Shown: one piece after another, positions 11,671-24,730 of the stretch
Numbering within the stretch: position 1 is the first letter of the stretch
Layout of the letters: every line of letters begins with the position of its first letter
Assembly (NCBI GenBank): GCA_027625915.1
Contig: JANTQA010000029.1
Location: 6,138,001-6,202,000, forward strand
Length of the DNA: 64,000 bases
Origin: Anaeramoeba flamelloides
Lineage: Eukaryota > Metamonada > Anaeramoebidae
Reading direction: 5' to 3'
Program-made: the position numbers and the translations under genes
Notes under the pieces: model-generated
The model's database searches: none
What the model was told of the DNA's origin: nothing
Seen by the model: the letters and a program-made list of their open reading frames with translations, nothing else

Positions 11671-13873
11671 ATGTCCGATATTTATAATTCAAAACAAGAC
11701 CTTTCTCGTATGAAAGACGAATTCGAAGGAGAGTCTTCAACTCGTAAGTGAACAACAGAACCAACTTCAGTTTTTTTTTTTTTTTTCCTTCTTTTTCATA
11801 CTTGACTTTTTCTTTTTCCTCAATAACCCATTTATTAAATATTTTCCCAAATTTTCTAAAAATAATTTTTTTGTTTCATTACTTGTTTTTCTTCATCCTC
11901 TCTTCATATTTGACTTGACTTAAATTAGTTTCACAATCCTCAACAAATGTTCAGGATTTAGGACAACCAACACTGGAAGTATGCCGTGAATTGATTGGTC
12001 ATTTGGGAAAAATTTATGCAATGCATTGGGGCGAAGACTCTCAACACTTAGTGTCTGCAAGCCAAGACGGTAAACTCATTGTTTGGAATGCAGAAACATC
12101 TAACAAGGTTTGAAAAAAAATTTTTTTAAAAAAAAAACAAAAAAAAAAGGAATTAATCTCTTTGTTTTTTTTTTTTTTTTTTTTTTTTTTTTGTGCAAAT
12201 CTCTTACCTTCGATTGTAAAATCACTTTGTAGATCCATGCTGTTAGACTTCGATCAAATTGGGTAATGAGCTGTGGTTATTCGCCTTCTCAAAAAATGGT
12301 AGCCTCTGGTGGTTTGGATAATGTTTGTTCTGTTTATGATCTTACAACTGACGACGATGAAGCTGAAACACCTATAACGTAAAATAATTTTTTAATTTTT
12401 TGTCTTTTCATTTTATTTTTTTATTCCCCCAAAACAACATGTTTTTTTGTCTTACCTTTAATTTTGATGAAATTTCGAGTTACCAAAAAAAACTTAAACG
12501 AATCTTTTTAAAATTTTTTTTATTATTTCTTTGTTCAACCAACAAAAAAAAAAACCATTACTATTAACAAAAAAAAGTGTATTTCGCGAGTTGAATTCTC
12601 ATACAGGATATGTTTCGTGTTGTAGATTTTTAGATGACCAACAAATTTTGACTTCCTCTGGAGATATGAGTTGTATTCTCTGGGATATCGACTCTGGATC
12701 GAAAGTTACAGAATTTGCAGATCATAATGGTGATGTTATGAGGTAAATTTTTAATTCTTATTTCATTTTAATGAATATTCCGAGTATTTGTTATTTTGAA
12801 TTTTTATTCATTTGTTGCGTTCATTTCCAAGAAAATTCAAATTAGGAAGTTTAAATGACAAAAAAACGATTTTTAAAATCCAAATACAAAAATTGATAAA
12901 ACATATACATAAATCAAAAAACATAAAAGCAATTGATACCTCAACATTTGAAATAATTCGAAACAATCCTAAATTATTTGTCATTTTCTTTCTGCAATAT
13001 ATAATTTTTTGAAAAAATATATTTCGATTTACCAAATTGAAAACATTAATCCAGAAAAATAAGAAAATTCACAAACACACTAAACACTACTTTACCTCTT
13101 TTCTTTTTTGGCCACTCAATTTCACATCTTTAACATTAAATTTTTTCAAAATTCTTATTTAATTAACCAAATTTTCAAAATTCAAAAAATTTAACAACAA
13201 AATTAATTAGTTTGGCACTTCATTCAAATAAAAACCTCTTTGTCAGCGGATCCACCGATGCAACTGTGAAATTGTGGGATATCAGATCAGGAAATTGCGA
13301 ATTAACATTTAGTGGCCATCAATCAGATATTAATTGGGTTGAGTTTTTCCCAAATGGCGAAGCCATAGGAACAGGATCAGACGATGCAACTTGTAGACTT
13401 TTTGATTTGAGATCAACCGCTGAAATTGCACAATATACAGATGACGATATTTTGTGTGGTGTGACATCAGTTGCCTTTTCCATTTCTGGTAGATTATTAT
13501 TTGCCGGTTACGATAACTTTTCAATCCACGTTTGGGATGTACTTAAACAAAAAGAACACGCAATCCTTGAAAAACATAATAACCGTGTTTGTACACTTGG
13601 TGTTACAAAAGACGGATCAGCCGTATGTACTGGTAGTTGGGATAAAGAATTACTTGTAAGTTTTTTAATTTTTTTCTCATTTTTTTTCTTTTGGGTTTTG
13701 GTTTTGCTTTTTTCATTTTTTTTTTTTTTTTTTTTATATAATGGACACCAAAACCCTTATTTTTGTCCATATTTGAATATACATAATCGAAATATTAATT
13801 TCTTATTTATCTATTATTTGATATTATTTTTCCTCTTTTGCTTTATTTTAATAATTAATAGGTTTGGGCTTAA
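11671..13873 (+). CDS. Heterotrimeric G protein subunit beta (six exons)
   Basis: G-beta pairs with G-gamma and binds G-alpha at the plasma membrane to relay receptor signals. I read the exons as 11671-11743, 11929-12107, 12233-12378, 12578-12742, 13211-13655 and 13862-13873. All have GT-AG borders and matching phases, and they total 1020 bases (339 residues), the usual G-beta length. The N-terminal helix ([20 protein letters not shown]) is followed by seven WD repeats. Diagnostic G-beta strings are [71 protein letters not shown] and [12 protein letters not shown]. The last exon encodes only VWA before TAA, completing the final WD strand as in canonical G-beta (KIWN). Introns hold long T runs (28 Ts at 12165-12192). 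Whether a G-gamma gene is nearby is unknown. Confidence 0.95.
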
Positions 13874-14207
13874 ACCGAGAAATTAATTTTAATATTTTTT
13901 TTTATTATTGTTTGGTTTTTTTGAAATTGTTTTTCAATAAATTTTAAAAATGGAGTTGATTTTGTATATTATATTTAATTCTCAATAAGATGTTGATATT
14001 GAATGATTTTTTAAATAATTTTGAATAAAATGACCAAATAAAATCATTCTGATTGATTTCTTTTAAAAAGGAGAAACACAATATAATAATAATAAATCTT
14101 TTAAATCAAAGAGATCTATTATGGAAATTATTTAATTACTATTTAAAAAATAATTTTCTTTTTATTTAATTTCTTATTATTATTAATTATTTATTATTTT
14201 TTTAGGT

Positions 14208-14241
<34 letters not shown>

Positions 14242-14282
14242 ATATTCTGTTTCATTACTTATTTTTTCTTTTCCTTTCTTTC

Positions 14283-14317
<35 letters not shown>

Positions 14318-15014
14318 CTTTAAATGATCTCAAAAAATAATAAAGTTAATCATTTTATTTTAGATTTACTAGTTTTTTATTTGTTATTAAGGAGCTGTTC
14401 CTATAAAAATGAATTGAATTTTTATTTTGGATATTGAAAATTTTCAATTCAAATTTTTTTTTTAAGGGATGAGTAACCGAAAAAAAACCTTTAGTATATT
14501 TAATAGCAAATTTCAAAAAATTTTAACAGCGTCTTGAAATTGAAAAAAAAAAGTAAAAAATCGGAGTATTACAAAAACCAAACTTACTTTAAATGCTTTA
14601 TTTTCGAAAAGGAATTATTATTTTGAATGAAATGATCCAATTTTCGTCACAACACTAGTATGAAAAAATAAAATTGAAAAAAAAACAGTTTGACAAAACT
14701 ATTACTTCAATTATCATTTCATCCTTATTAATAGAATTTATTCACAATATAATCAACATTCCAACTCTTCAAAATATTGAGGCTGTTGAATTTATTGTTG
14801 ATAATAATACCACCATTTTTAAAAGTCTTTATTCGAGAGAAAAAGGTCTATTTTGGGGTAAAATTTTTTAAATGGATGTAACAATGAATTTAAGTTTAAT
14901 ACAATTTTATGATATTTTTCTGAATAGACAATAACTAATAGTTTTTAAAACACTATAATGCCCGAAAGAAACCCAAATAGATGAAAGAAAAAAATTGATA
15001 ATAAATATTACTGC
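13874..15014. other. T-tract-rich spacer downstream of G-beta
   Basis: This contains T runs near 14212-14240 and a CTTTT/CTTTC tandem tract at about 14270-14315. A 65-codon ORF at 14674-14871 has no recognisable features and is not called. Confidence 0.5.
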
Positions 15015-15860
15015 GTCTGTAGAGTACCGTAAAGTGCCAGCTTTCTCTGAAGTTGTTTTGTTTTATCTGTTAAGTGTTCTAGGTTTTTTTAAGGTTTTCT
15101 ATTTTATTTATAAAGTTTCCTAGGTTTTTTTTTTGAGGTTTTCCAAATAAATAGAAAACTCAAAAAAACCTAACGAAAATCTATTGAATTTACAAATAAA
15201 CAGAAAACTCAAAAAAAAATAATTATGGTTTTCCAGAATTAAAAAGAATTGAGTAAAATATTTGATTTTCTCTCGATTCTTTTAAATTCTGGAAAACCTA
15301 AAAACCGTTTTTTTTTTTTTACTTTTTGAAATAAACTGAAAATTTCTTAAAATTTTTGGGTCATTTCAAAAATTAAAAAAAGCCTAACGAATGTATCTGT
15401 CAAGTACCTAGATTGTTTTAATTTAAGAAATAAACCCAAAATTACAGTTTAATCCTTTAATTGAAAAAAAAACCTAACGGTGCTTTTCTTGAGGTTTTCT
15501 GTTTTATCTGATAAGTTTTCTAGGTTTTTTGAGGTTTTCTATTTTATTTGTGAAGTGTTCTAGGTTTTTTTTTGAGTTATACAAATAAATAGAAAACTCA
15601 AAAAAACCTAACGAAGATCTATTGAATTTACAAACAAACAGAAAAATCAAGAAAAGTTAAAGCTGGTTTTCCAGAATTAAAAAGAATAAAAAGAAGTCAA
15701 AGATTTTACACAATTCTTTTAAATTCTGGAAAACACACGGAAAGTGCACGTAGAGTGCCTAGCTTTCCCAGAATTCAAAAGAATGTAAAAAAACCAAATA
15801 TTTTACTCAATTCTTTTAAATTCTGGAGAAGATAACGGCTTTTTTTTTTTTTTTTTTTAT
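15015..15860. repeat. Tandemly duplicated hairpin-rich repeat (family F)
   Basis: Two diverged units of about 400 bases follow each other, each built of small inverted repeats. Examples are GGTTTTCTATTTTATTTG against AAATAAATAGAAAACTC, and TTTCCAGAATTAAAAAGAAT against ATTCTTTTAAATTCTGGAAA. The recurrent motif AGAGTGCCTAGC is shared with 48891-49022 and, diverged, with about 29100-29240. No ORF is present. Confidence 0.75.
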
Positions 15861-15869
15861 TTTTGAAAT

Positions 15870-16260
15870 AAACCGAAAAGTTCTTAAATTTTCAGTTTCT
15901 TTTAAAAATTAAAAAAAAAACTGAACTGAAAATCAAAAAAACAAAAATATTTTTTTCAATTTAAAATAACAAATAATTCTTTAATAGTTCAAATAATTGA
16001 TTCCATATTTGAAAGAAATTTGTCATAATCAAAATACTTGTACAAAATAATAAAATAAACCCTTAGCTGTAAAGAAAAAAAGTTTCAAATTTTTTACTAT
16101 TAAATTAAAAAAAATATTAATAGAGACTGGAAAAATGGATTTTTTCAAAATGTATTTCAAAAAATCTTGAACAATATTTTTTGATCAAAAATCTTTAATT
16201 AACCACAAGTGTTTATTATAATTGAAGTTATTAAAAAGTGTGAAATTATCAAATGTTTGA
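15870..16260 (-). repeat. Inverted copy of dispersed repeat family G
   Basis: Read on the minus strand, this matches 28605-29055 and 52510-52975. Shared anchors include ATTTTTGATCAAAAAATATT, AATAGTAAAAAATTTGAAA and TCTTTACAGCTAAG. It directly abuts the family F repeat, and the other two copies also run into related A/T-rich hairpin sequence. Confidence 0.7.
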
Positions 16261-18239
16261 TTTTTTTTTTGATAAAATTTTTTTCACGATCATTAAGTCT
16301 AAACCAACTTAAATGCTATTTTCTGAAAATAATTATTATTTTTAAAAGCTCGATCAATATTTTTCTATTTTTTTGAGAAGTTTAAAATACTAACATTTTT
16401 CTGAATTATTTCAAAAAAATATTTTTGTTGAAAAATATACAAATCTTATTATCTATATAATGATGACAGAACAATATACTAAAAATAAAACTCAGCAAGT
16501 TTTTAAAACAATTCAGTATCTAAAAACCACACAATTCCAAAAAAAAAAAAAATAGAATAATTATTCTAAACTTCAAAAAATATCATTTCTTTGATTCAAA
16601 GAATAGTTTAAAATCAATTTTTGTTTTTGTAGAAAATAAAAATAACAGAAAAAAAAACTAAACTAATTAAATTAAAAATTCTCACAAAATATCTTGTTAA
16701 AACTAAGAAAATTCAACTTACAATATCATTGAAATACCTATTAATTTATTAATTTTTAATGAATAATTAATAACCTAATCTTAATTCTTTCAGCAATTCG
16801 ACACTAAACCAAATATTAAAAGTATCAATAGTCTTTACTGTTTCACAATTTTTTAAAAGATTAACAAACAAATAATACACTTCAAATTATTAATCATACC
16901 AATAAAAATAATAATAGATACCCCCACCCCCCCCATAAAGTTTTTAAATAATAAAAATTCATTTTTTAAATTCTGTGTATTTTAAACAAAAGAATATGAC
17001 CTAATCTTTTAAATTTCTCGAAATTTAATAAATTATCAGAAATATAAAAAACTTTCCATCTTATCAGGGATCTTCAAGAATCCAATATTTGAATTCCTTT
17101 TATCGTATTGTTCAAATAAGATTCAGAATTTATTTTTTTATTTGTTCTTATTAATAATTAGAAATTACTAGAAGTAAGATTTCCTAGAAATAAAAATATT
17201 TGTAAATTTTTATTATTATTTTTTGAGCCAAAAATCCAAATAAAAGGGACAAGATCTTTTTTAACATCATATTTAATTGGGGAAAAATAAACTTCTTTTA
17301 GTACCAATAACCCATTTCTCAAAAGTTTTTAAATTATTGTGATTACCAATTTTAATTATTCCAGTTTGAAAATAATCACTATCTTACCCCGGGGGGGGAA
17401 TAAATAAAACGGACCCATCTGTTAATTCAAGTACCTATTTACAATCATTGTATGAATTAATCACCGATTTTATTGAAAGTTTGTACCTTAAATTTGAAAC
17501 TGACTGTATATTTCATTTTATTTCAATAATTTTTTAATTCTATTTCAAAATTACTGGAATCAAAGAAGCAAGTTGCTTTAAAATTTTTAATTTTATCCAA
17601 AGTATTTCCGAAATATTCTTGAATTTAAATTCATTTTATAAATAAGAGATCAAGCCATAATCGATGAACTGCCTGTTTTTACAGGTTTTTATTCTATATA
17701 AGAAAAAAAAAAAAAAAAAAAATCTTTTGAAATTTGAAAATAAAAATCATTTCTAAAATTATTTTTAACTTTTTCGTTTTTTCTGATTTTCTTTGATATA
17801 CAAACCCACATCATTAAGAATTTAGAAGATATAAAGATTAATCATCTATAAAAAAAGAATCTTTTATAAAATTAAAAAATTCAAATTTAATTATGTATTA
17901 AGAGAAAAATTTTATTTACTGATACATCATAGGATCCATCTTAAAAATGTGATTAATTTTTGTTTTAAATTTGCCACAAGTTAAAATTTTAAAATATTTC
18001 TTTTTTAATAAAGTATAGTATTATTTTTTAAAAAATAATTTTTTTCCCACCGCAACCCAATGTTTACATTTAAAGGTTGATTCCTTACTCTTTAAAAACA
18101 TAAAAATTGAAAAAAGATTTGATTCTAAAAAAAATTTCACCTATCTATAATAGAAAACTCCCAAACAATTTTAAAATTACCCCATTCTTTTAAAACAGCT
18201 ATAATTGAAAACACTTTTACAAAATATACAAATATTAAA
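16261..18239. other. AT-rich spacer
   Basis: No gene is seen. Odd tracts include a C-rich run near 16921-16935, C4G9 near 17391-17403 and A20 near 17703. A solo family B terminus lies at 17470-17506. Confidence 0.5.
17470..17506. repeat. Solo terminus of family B
   Basis: TTGAAAGTTTGTACCTTAAA followed by TTTGAAACTGACTG and then TA matches the right end of family B. No matching left end is found nearby, so this is a degraded or half element. Confidence 0.6.
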
Positions 18240-19258
18240 AATTGAATATTGTTTTTTAAAAAAAGAATCTAAAAAATTTCCTATTTTTTGAACCATAAAC
18301 TAGAATTATTTGAATTAAACAAAAATAGGATTTTTATATTTATTTTGGAAATTCTTGAGAAATAAAAAGTAATTTGGCAATCAAAAATTTTACAAACAAA
18401 AATATTTCCAATGAAGAATTAAAAATAAAGCCAAATTAAGAAGAAGTAATTGTGCTCAAATTTTTACAGACAAGATCAAGAAATGAATGATTTTTATGTA
18501 TTTTTTCTTGATTAATTTTTTTATTTTTTTTCAATTCCATTTTTTTGTTGATCTGAAAATATATTATACTAGGATATATCCTACTTCTTTATTTATAAAA
18601 GCATCAATATGTCCTTAATATAATTAAGAACTATTTTTTTCTGATTAATATTTTTCGAAATTAAGAACTAACTTAATTCAATTAAACACTGTGATAATTT
18701 TTTTTTAGAATAAAAACACTCTCAACTTTGGAATATCGAAAATATTTTTTGGAATTAGTGTGCACTTTTTTATTTTTTTTTGAAAAATTGGGGTTGAGAA
18801 AAGTTTGAAATCAAAGAATAAGTTAATAAATTAAATTAAAATGCTTTTCCAGAAAGTTTATCCTTTTAGTTTCACTTTTTTTTTATTTTACCATTTAAAA
18901 CTAAAAAAAACATTTGAGGACCAAATTAGTGCCTTTTGTGAAAAGAAAATTCCCCATAATTTAGAATTTGTTTTTGTAAATGAGTTAAAACAAGATAGTG
19001 TATCTACAAATATACATAATTTCAAGTGTGAAATCAATGATTTTGGCAAAAAATGTTTTCAAGAAAAAGCTAAATTGAAACTTTATTTATTTTTATTTTA
19101 TCATTTTTTTAATTTTATTAATCAAAAGTATTTGATCAGTTTTTCATTTTTAGTGTTTTTTGGTTCGAAGGGACATATATTATGTTAAATAAATTATTTG
19201 AATAATTCTGTTTTACATAAATGGTGGCACTCAAAATTTGAGAAATGAACTTACTCCC
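18240..19258. mobile_element. Diverged TTAA-type repeat (family H, copy 3) carrying an extra segment
   Basis: 18290-18620 matches the right half of the elements at 34330-35522 and 35838-37045 (anchors AAATAGGATTTTTA, GGAAATTCTT, AGATCAAG, TGATTTTTAT). 19195-19258 matches their right end (ATAAATGGTGGCACTCAAAA, then TTACTCCC followed by TTAA at 19259-19262). Between them lie about 570 bases (18620-19195), including the 115-codon ORF, that the other two copies lack. The left end was not located. Confidence 0.6.
18841..19188 (+). CDS. Hypothetical ORF or exon, unrecognised
   Basis: An ATG-initiated ORF of 115 codons. The N terminus is hydrophobic (SFTFFLFYHLKL). A middle part of more normal composition (EDQISAFCEKKIPHNLEFVF) is followed by another Phe/Leu/Ile-rich stretch. 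I do not recognise the family. It lies in a segment absent from sister copies of the surrounding repeat. GTAAAT after LEFVF (phase 0) could splice to the open exon at 19276, also phase 0; this would discard the second half. It may equally be spurious. Confidence 0.25.
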   Translation: MLFQKVYPFSFTFFLFYHLKLKKTFEDQISAFCEKKIPHNLEFVFVNELKQDSVSTNIHNFKCEINDFGKKCFQEKAKLKLYLFLFYHFFNFINQKYLISFSFLVFFGSKGHILC

Positions 19259-19275
19259 TTAAATATTTTTTACAG

Positions 19276-19422
19276 CTATTTAGTAAATTGAGCACTAAAA
19301 TTATTCAACCACATTTACAATTTACATTAATTGAAGACGAACCTATTACGTTGCTGAAAAATTCAGGACGTTTTTTGAGACTTGTTAATTTAGTGTCTAA
19401 CTATTGTCGAAAATGGATTTGA
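19276..19422 (+). CDS. Probable terminal exon of an unrecognised gene
   Basis: After a clear acceptor (TTTTTTACAG) 48 codons stay open to TGA and encode a normal-looking protein segment: LFSKLSTKIIQPHLQFTLIE, then DEPITLLKNSGRFLRLVNL and SNYCRKWI. Composition is far less A/T-biased than the surrounding DNA. I cannot name the family. The upstream exon may be 18841 onward, or may lie beyond the TTAA-type repeat that ends 17 bases before this exon. ADAT2 starts 130 bases downstream on the same strand. Confidence 0.4.
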   Translation, partial: LFSKLSTKIIQPHLQFTLIEDEPITLLKNSGRFLRLVNLVSNYCRKWI

Positions 19423-19549
19423 CAAATTTTTTCCATTTGATAATTTTTTCCCACAATAGTAACATTGCTTTGGAAAAGTTTACTGGTCTCAAAAAACAAA
19501 AATTTTTTCATTTTTTTTTGTTTTAAAGTCTTTTTACTATCCTTTTTAA

Positions 19550-20299
<750 letters not shown>

Positions 20300-20391
20300 A
20301 TGGAAAAGGAAAAAGAAATAGAAAAAGAAAAAGAAAAAGAAAAAGAAAAAGAAATAGAAATAGAAAAAGAACCTGAAAAGGAAAAAATATA
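20300..20391 (+). other. In-frame Lys/Glu repeat beyond the ADAT2 stop
   Basis: Directly after the TAA the same frame reads [18 protein letters not shown] and on to a second TAA at 20389-20391. The repeat is continuous with the ADAT2 tail, so the first stop looks like a substitution inside an older, longer low-complexity tail. Readthrough is a less likely alternative. Confidence 0.6.
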
Positions 20392-23313
20392 ATCTTTTTA
20401 GGGATTTGGCCGATATAATAAATTTATAAACTATTTCCAAAAATATTCAAGACACTTCAAAAAAGTGTGAGCAATTAAGTTTTAAATACACTTCTGAAAA
20501 TATTCCAATTAAAAATGATAAGCTTATATTACCCATGCATTTGAAACCTTTTTAGATAGCGTTTGTCTTTGAAAGATTTATTGTGGCAGCCCTTTAAAAA
20601 AACAGTTAAATCTCCTTGTAAAAAAAAAAAACAAGAAATTAAAAATAATTTTTTCTGGGTTAATATTTCAACAAAACGTTATTTTTATATTTTTGAGATT
20701 ATGTAGCTGTTACTACCCTTCGATTATTTTTACGATTAGATAATTTTTTTTTCATTTGTATTAGCTAACAACAAATGCTTATACAGATGCTGTTTTGGTA
20801 ATCTTGAGATATTCTTTATTTTATAATTAATTATTTAACAGGCATTTAACTTTATTTTAAAAATTACTTTAATTTCTCAAGAGATAGGCTTTTGTTGATT
20901 GTGGTTTAAGTTTTTAAAAGTTTGTTTATTAATAATCACTTTAACAATTTACCACAATTTCATTAAAAAGTCAATTCTATTTTTTCCTTTAAAAAAAAAG
21001 GTTGAATAAATTAAAAATTTTATGAAACATCAAAATGAAATAAAAAATACTTTGTTTATCTCAAACGATCTTCTTTTATTTATTTAAAGAATTATTAAAT
21101 TTATTTTTGAGAATTTTTTGTGATTTTCAACTAAAATTTTTATGTTTTTTAAATCAAAATGTACATTCTGGGAAATCCTAACACTTAAATATTTTTTCAT
21201 CTTTATTTTCAGTTTCAAAAATGAATTCATATTATTTCAGCATTATTTATCATTTTTTTTTTGTTGTTGACTACTTTGATCTTTTCAAAATTGGTAAATA
21301 AAATTCCTGTTACTTTTAGAATATTTATATTATTTATTTTTTGTTTAATAGTATATTTATGTACTTTATTTTCCAATTAATTTTTTAATATGGTTATTTT
21401 AAACGCCCAAAGTTAGTAATGTTTACCTTGGAAAATCATAAGAAAAATAAATTAGTCAAAAATATATATTCTTGTCGCAATTTTTACACATAAAAACCAT
21501 TTCCTTCTTCATAGTTAATTTGTTCAGAATTAAAACAATAATAGAATAATTTTCCGACGAAACAATAGGAACTATTTTAAAAGATCTTAGAAAAGATATT
21601 TGTGAAAATTAAGCTTTTCAAAGTCATATCTTTTGAGTTTTCCAATTGAAATTAGTTATAGAAATTAATTGTTTGTATACAGTTGTGTTATAAAAGTAAA
21701 GACTTTTTTCAAACTTGTATTGTGTTTTCTCTTGTAAAAAAGTGAAGACTTGGTCAGAATACAAACCTCATTGAAAGTTTTCTGTTTTAATAATCTGAAG
21801 AATCAACCATTAAATGAAGTGTAGAGGTTGGGGTGTGAAGGGATGTACTTATTTTTTTAAAAAATTTCAATATATTAAAATTTAAAACTTTAAAAAAATA
21901 GTTATTCTTACAAAATCATAAAAAAATATTTCAATCACTTTCTGAAAGTGGATATATAAAGAATGTATAATATTATGAACTATAAAGTTTTGAAATTATT
22001 ACCCTTGTATTCACTTGTTTCGGGAAAACAAGCATCCTTGTACTGATCTATTTTAAAAAATTCTAGATTAAATATTTGATTTTTTTTTTTGAAGCTTACT
22101 TTGTTGTATTTTTTTAAAAAATTATTTAATTTATTGTTAATCTAATTTTGAATTTTAGTCAAATTTTATACAAAATCCAAAAAAAAACAAAAAAAATCTT
22201 TTTCAAAGTGATAATTTATTTATCCACATTTGATAAAGTGGTTTTTTAATAAAGTTAAATTGTAACCTTCTAAAAATAAATTCTATAGTATCTTTTGGAC
22301 AAAAAAAAATAACAAACAGTACAAGTTGATTTGATCTTCTCAAAACCAAATCTATTATGTACAGTATGAATAACAATATGTGATTATTTGATCTATTTGT
22401 TTTTTAAAAACAGATAAATATGTTTTAAATTAATATTTTTTTATTAGTTTTATTGACTAGTGCTAATTTATAAATGACCATTTATATTGGAAATTGAGCA
22501 TCACACTTGGCCGATTTTTTCTAAAAATGTTATAGTCTTTGATTATTGATATTGGAAGATCGGTAATACAATAGATGTTGATTTGTTTTTAAAACTTATA
22601 ATACATTGGTAAAAATTATAATTTTTTTTTTTCCCTTTCAGAAAATTATTATTTATCGTATGGACTCTACCATTAAAATATTTTTTTACGAAAATCAAAT
22701 TCAAAATTTATAAAATTGAAAAAATTCGTTTAAATTATGAAAAACTCTCGTAAAATTGTATTCATAATTGAAAATTTTCTCAAAGCCTCAAGGAGATTAT
22801 CTTCAAAATTCATTTTTCATCAATTTTTACTATTGGGTACAAAATTAGATGTTATATTGTTACAAGAAGAAAAAAAGCAAGTTTTTTAATTTGAAAAACA
22901 AATTTTTCTATCATAAACACTCTTATTTATTATTTTCCAATTTAAATAATGAAAAGTTTTAGTTCACATTCCAAAATATTTTTCTAATGTTATAAGTCGA
23001 AGAAAAATCCAAAGATATTTACTAAAATCTTTTAGAAATGATTTTTTTAGACAATAATTTAAACATCCTTAGAGGACTCTAAGACAAAATTTTTACTCTA
23101 CTAATTTGATTGGAACAGTTATAATTAATATTCATTTTGGACATTGAATTAAAAATTTTCATTTATTAATTGGTAAATAACAGGTTTTTAAACACTTTTA
23201 TGAAAACAAACAAAATCTGGACAAGAACCCTTATGTTTTCAATTAGAAAAAAGAACTCAAGAAAATACAATATTTGAAAATTACCAATACGGACATAGAT
23301 GGACTTTAGAGTA
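20392..23313. other. AT-rich spacer
   Basis: No gene is seen. It contains a possible Tc1-like transposon end at about 21680-21790 and many A/T homopolymers. Nothing else can be supported. Confidence 0.5.
21680..21765 (+). repeat. Possible solo Tc1/mariner-like terminus
   Basis: TA at 21678-21679 is followed by CAGTTGTGTTATAAAAGTAA, then a second related block (TTGTGTTTTCTCTTGTAAAA then AGTGAAGACTT). Direct subterminal repeats after TACAGT are common in Tc1-like elements. No inverted partner was found within the spacer. Confidence 0.35.
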
Positions 23314-23812
23314 TAGTAGGGAAAAAAATACCTCACATGAAAATAATCCCGGCCAAGATTTTTAATTGTGAATATTAGTAAAATTATTGTTTAATTTCTA
23401 ATATTTTAAATCAAATCCTTTTTAGAATAATAACCAATTTTTTTATCAAACAGTAATAAACCTACTTAAAGTTCATTAAAGTAGGGTTGTCTCTACAATA
23501 CTCGAATAATTGTTTGATACCCTCAGTTGATCAACTTTTTTTGAAAAACAATCCAGTTTTATAGAGGTTTACTAGAGTTGGGAAAATGATAATTTTTGAT
23601 TCTTGTTTTTTGATTTATTGAATGGTGTTTTGAACCAGTGTGATTTCATTAATCATCATTCTAATAAGTGTGTGAGTTATAATTTTGTAAATTTGATTCT
23701 TAAAAAAAGGATTTGATTCTAAATAAAAGAAATTAGATACAATTTTCGATATATTAACAATTAAAAATTTTTTCCAGGTTTATTTTCATGTCTGGTATTT
23801 TTTTTATACCTT
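23314..23812. mobile_element. Family A element, copy 2 (degraded right end)
   Basis: The left end TAGTAGGGAAAAAAATACC follows TA at 23312-23313. The inner arm TTTTTAATTGTGAATATTAG and the core (ACAATCCAGTTTTATAGAGG) match copies 1 and 3. The right arm has decayed (TGTCTGGTATTTTTTTTATA). The exact right boundary is uncertain by a few bases. Confidence 0.75.
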
Positions 23813-24730
23813 GTTGAAGAAAATATTTCAATTTTCCGAAATACTACTCAAATTACAATACTAGTCTTTGAATTAAATATCAAATAGTTCTCATTTCGTT
23901 TTACAGAGATTTCTTTTTCAAACAAAGTTACAAATTAATACCTAATTCTTTAGAAACTCAATTTGCAAAAAGAATATATGAAAAACGAAATGAAATTTTT
24001 TTCCCATTTATAATTCAAAGACCAGTAAATCAATCAAAATTATTTACGAAAAAACTTACAACAATTAAATTAGTGTACAAATATTAAAACACAAAAACTC
24101 TGCTGATTGTACATTAATTACCAAGATCAAAACTTTGATTTTATAACTTTAAGGTGTTGTTTTGTTCGTCAAATAAAAGTCGAGATAAAAAACACTATTT
24201 GCATGTCGAAAGAAATTAAATCTTATTTCTTTTTCAATTCAAAACAAATACTTTTTTTTTCTTCTACACCTTCATATAATACCTAAAAGACAATTTTTTC
24301 CAAAATGAAAAAATAATACAAAAATGGAAAATTCTTAAAAACAAATGCAACTAACAGAAAATTTAGAAAAGTCATTTTCGCTTTAGATCAAACTCAATTT
24401 GGAATAATTCATCCAAGGCTATTAAACCCATTGTAATTAATAAAAGAGATTTGTGAAAAAGCAAAAATTATTGTCACCCTTTCAATTTTTCTCTCAAAAA
24501 AAGTTCTGATTTTTCCTGAATGAGTTACTATTTTCCACAAATAAAAAAATTTATAAAAACATTTTTCACACTTTCATTCTTCCAATTTCCAAAATTAAAA
24601 TTTCCATTTCAAAACAAAACACAAAAGCTTTGTTGTACCACTAGAAAAAAAAAATTTGTAATTTTTCCATTTCGCTTTTTCAAATCCCAAAAAACCATTT
24701 TTTTCGGTTGACTTATCTTATTTAGTTTGG
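23813..24730. other. AT-rich 5' flank of the RGS gene
   Basis: No gene is recognised. The ORF at 24520-24711 lies just upstream of the RGS gene start, is Phe/Lys-rich and is most likely untranslated leader or promoter sequence. Confidence 0.45.
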
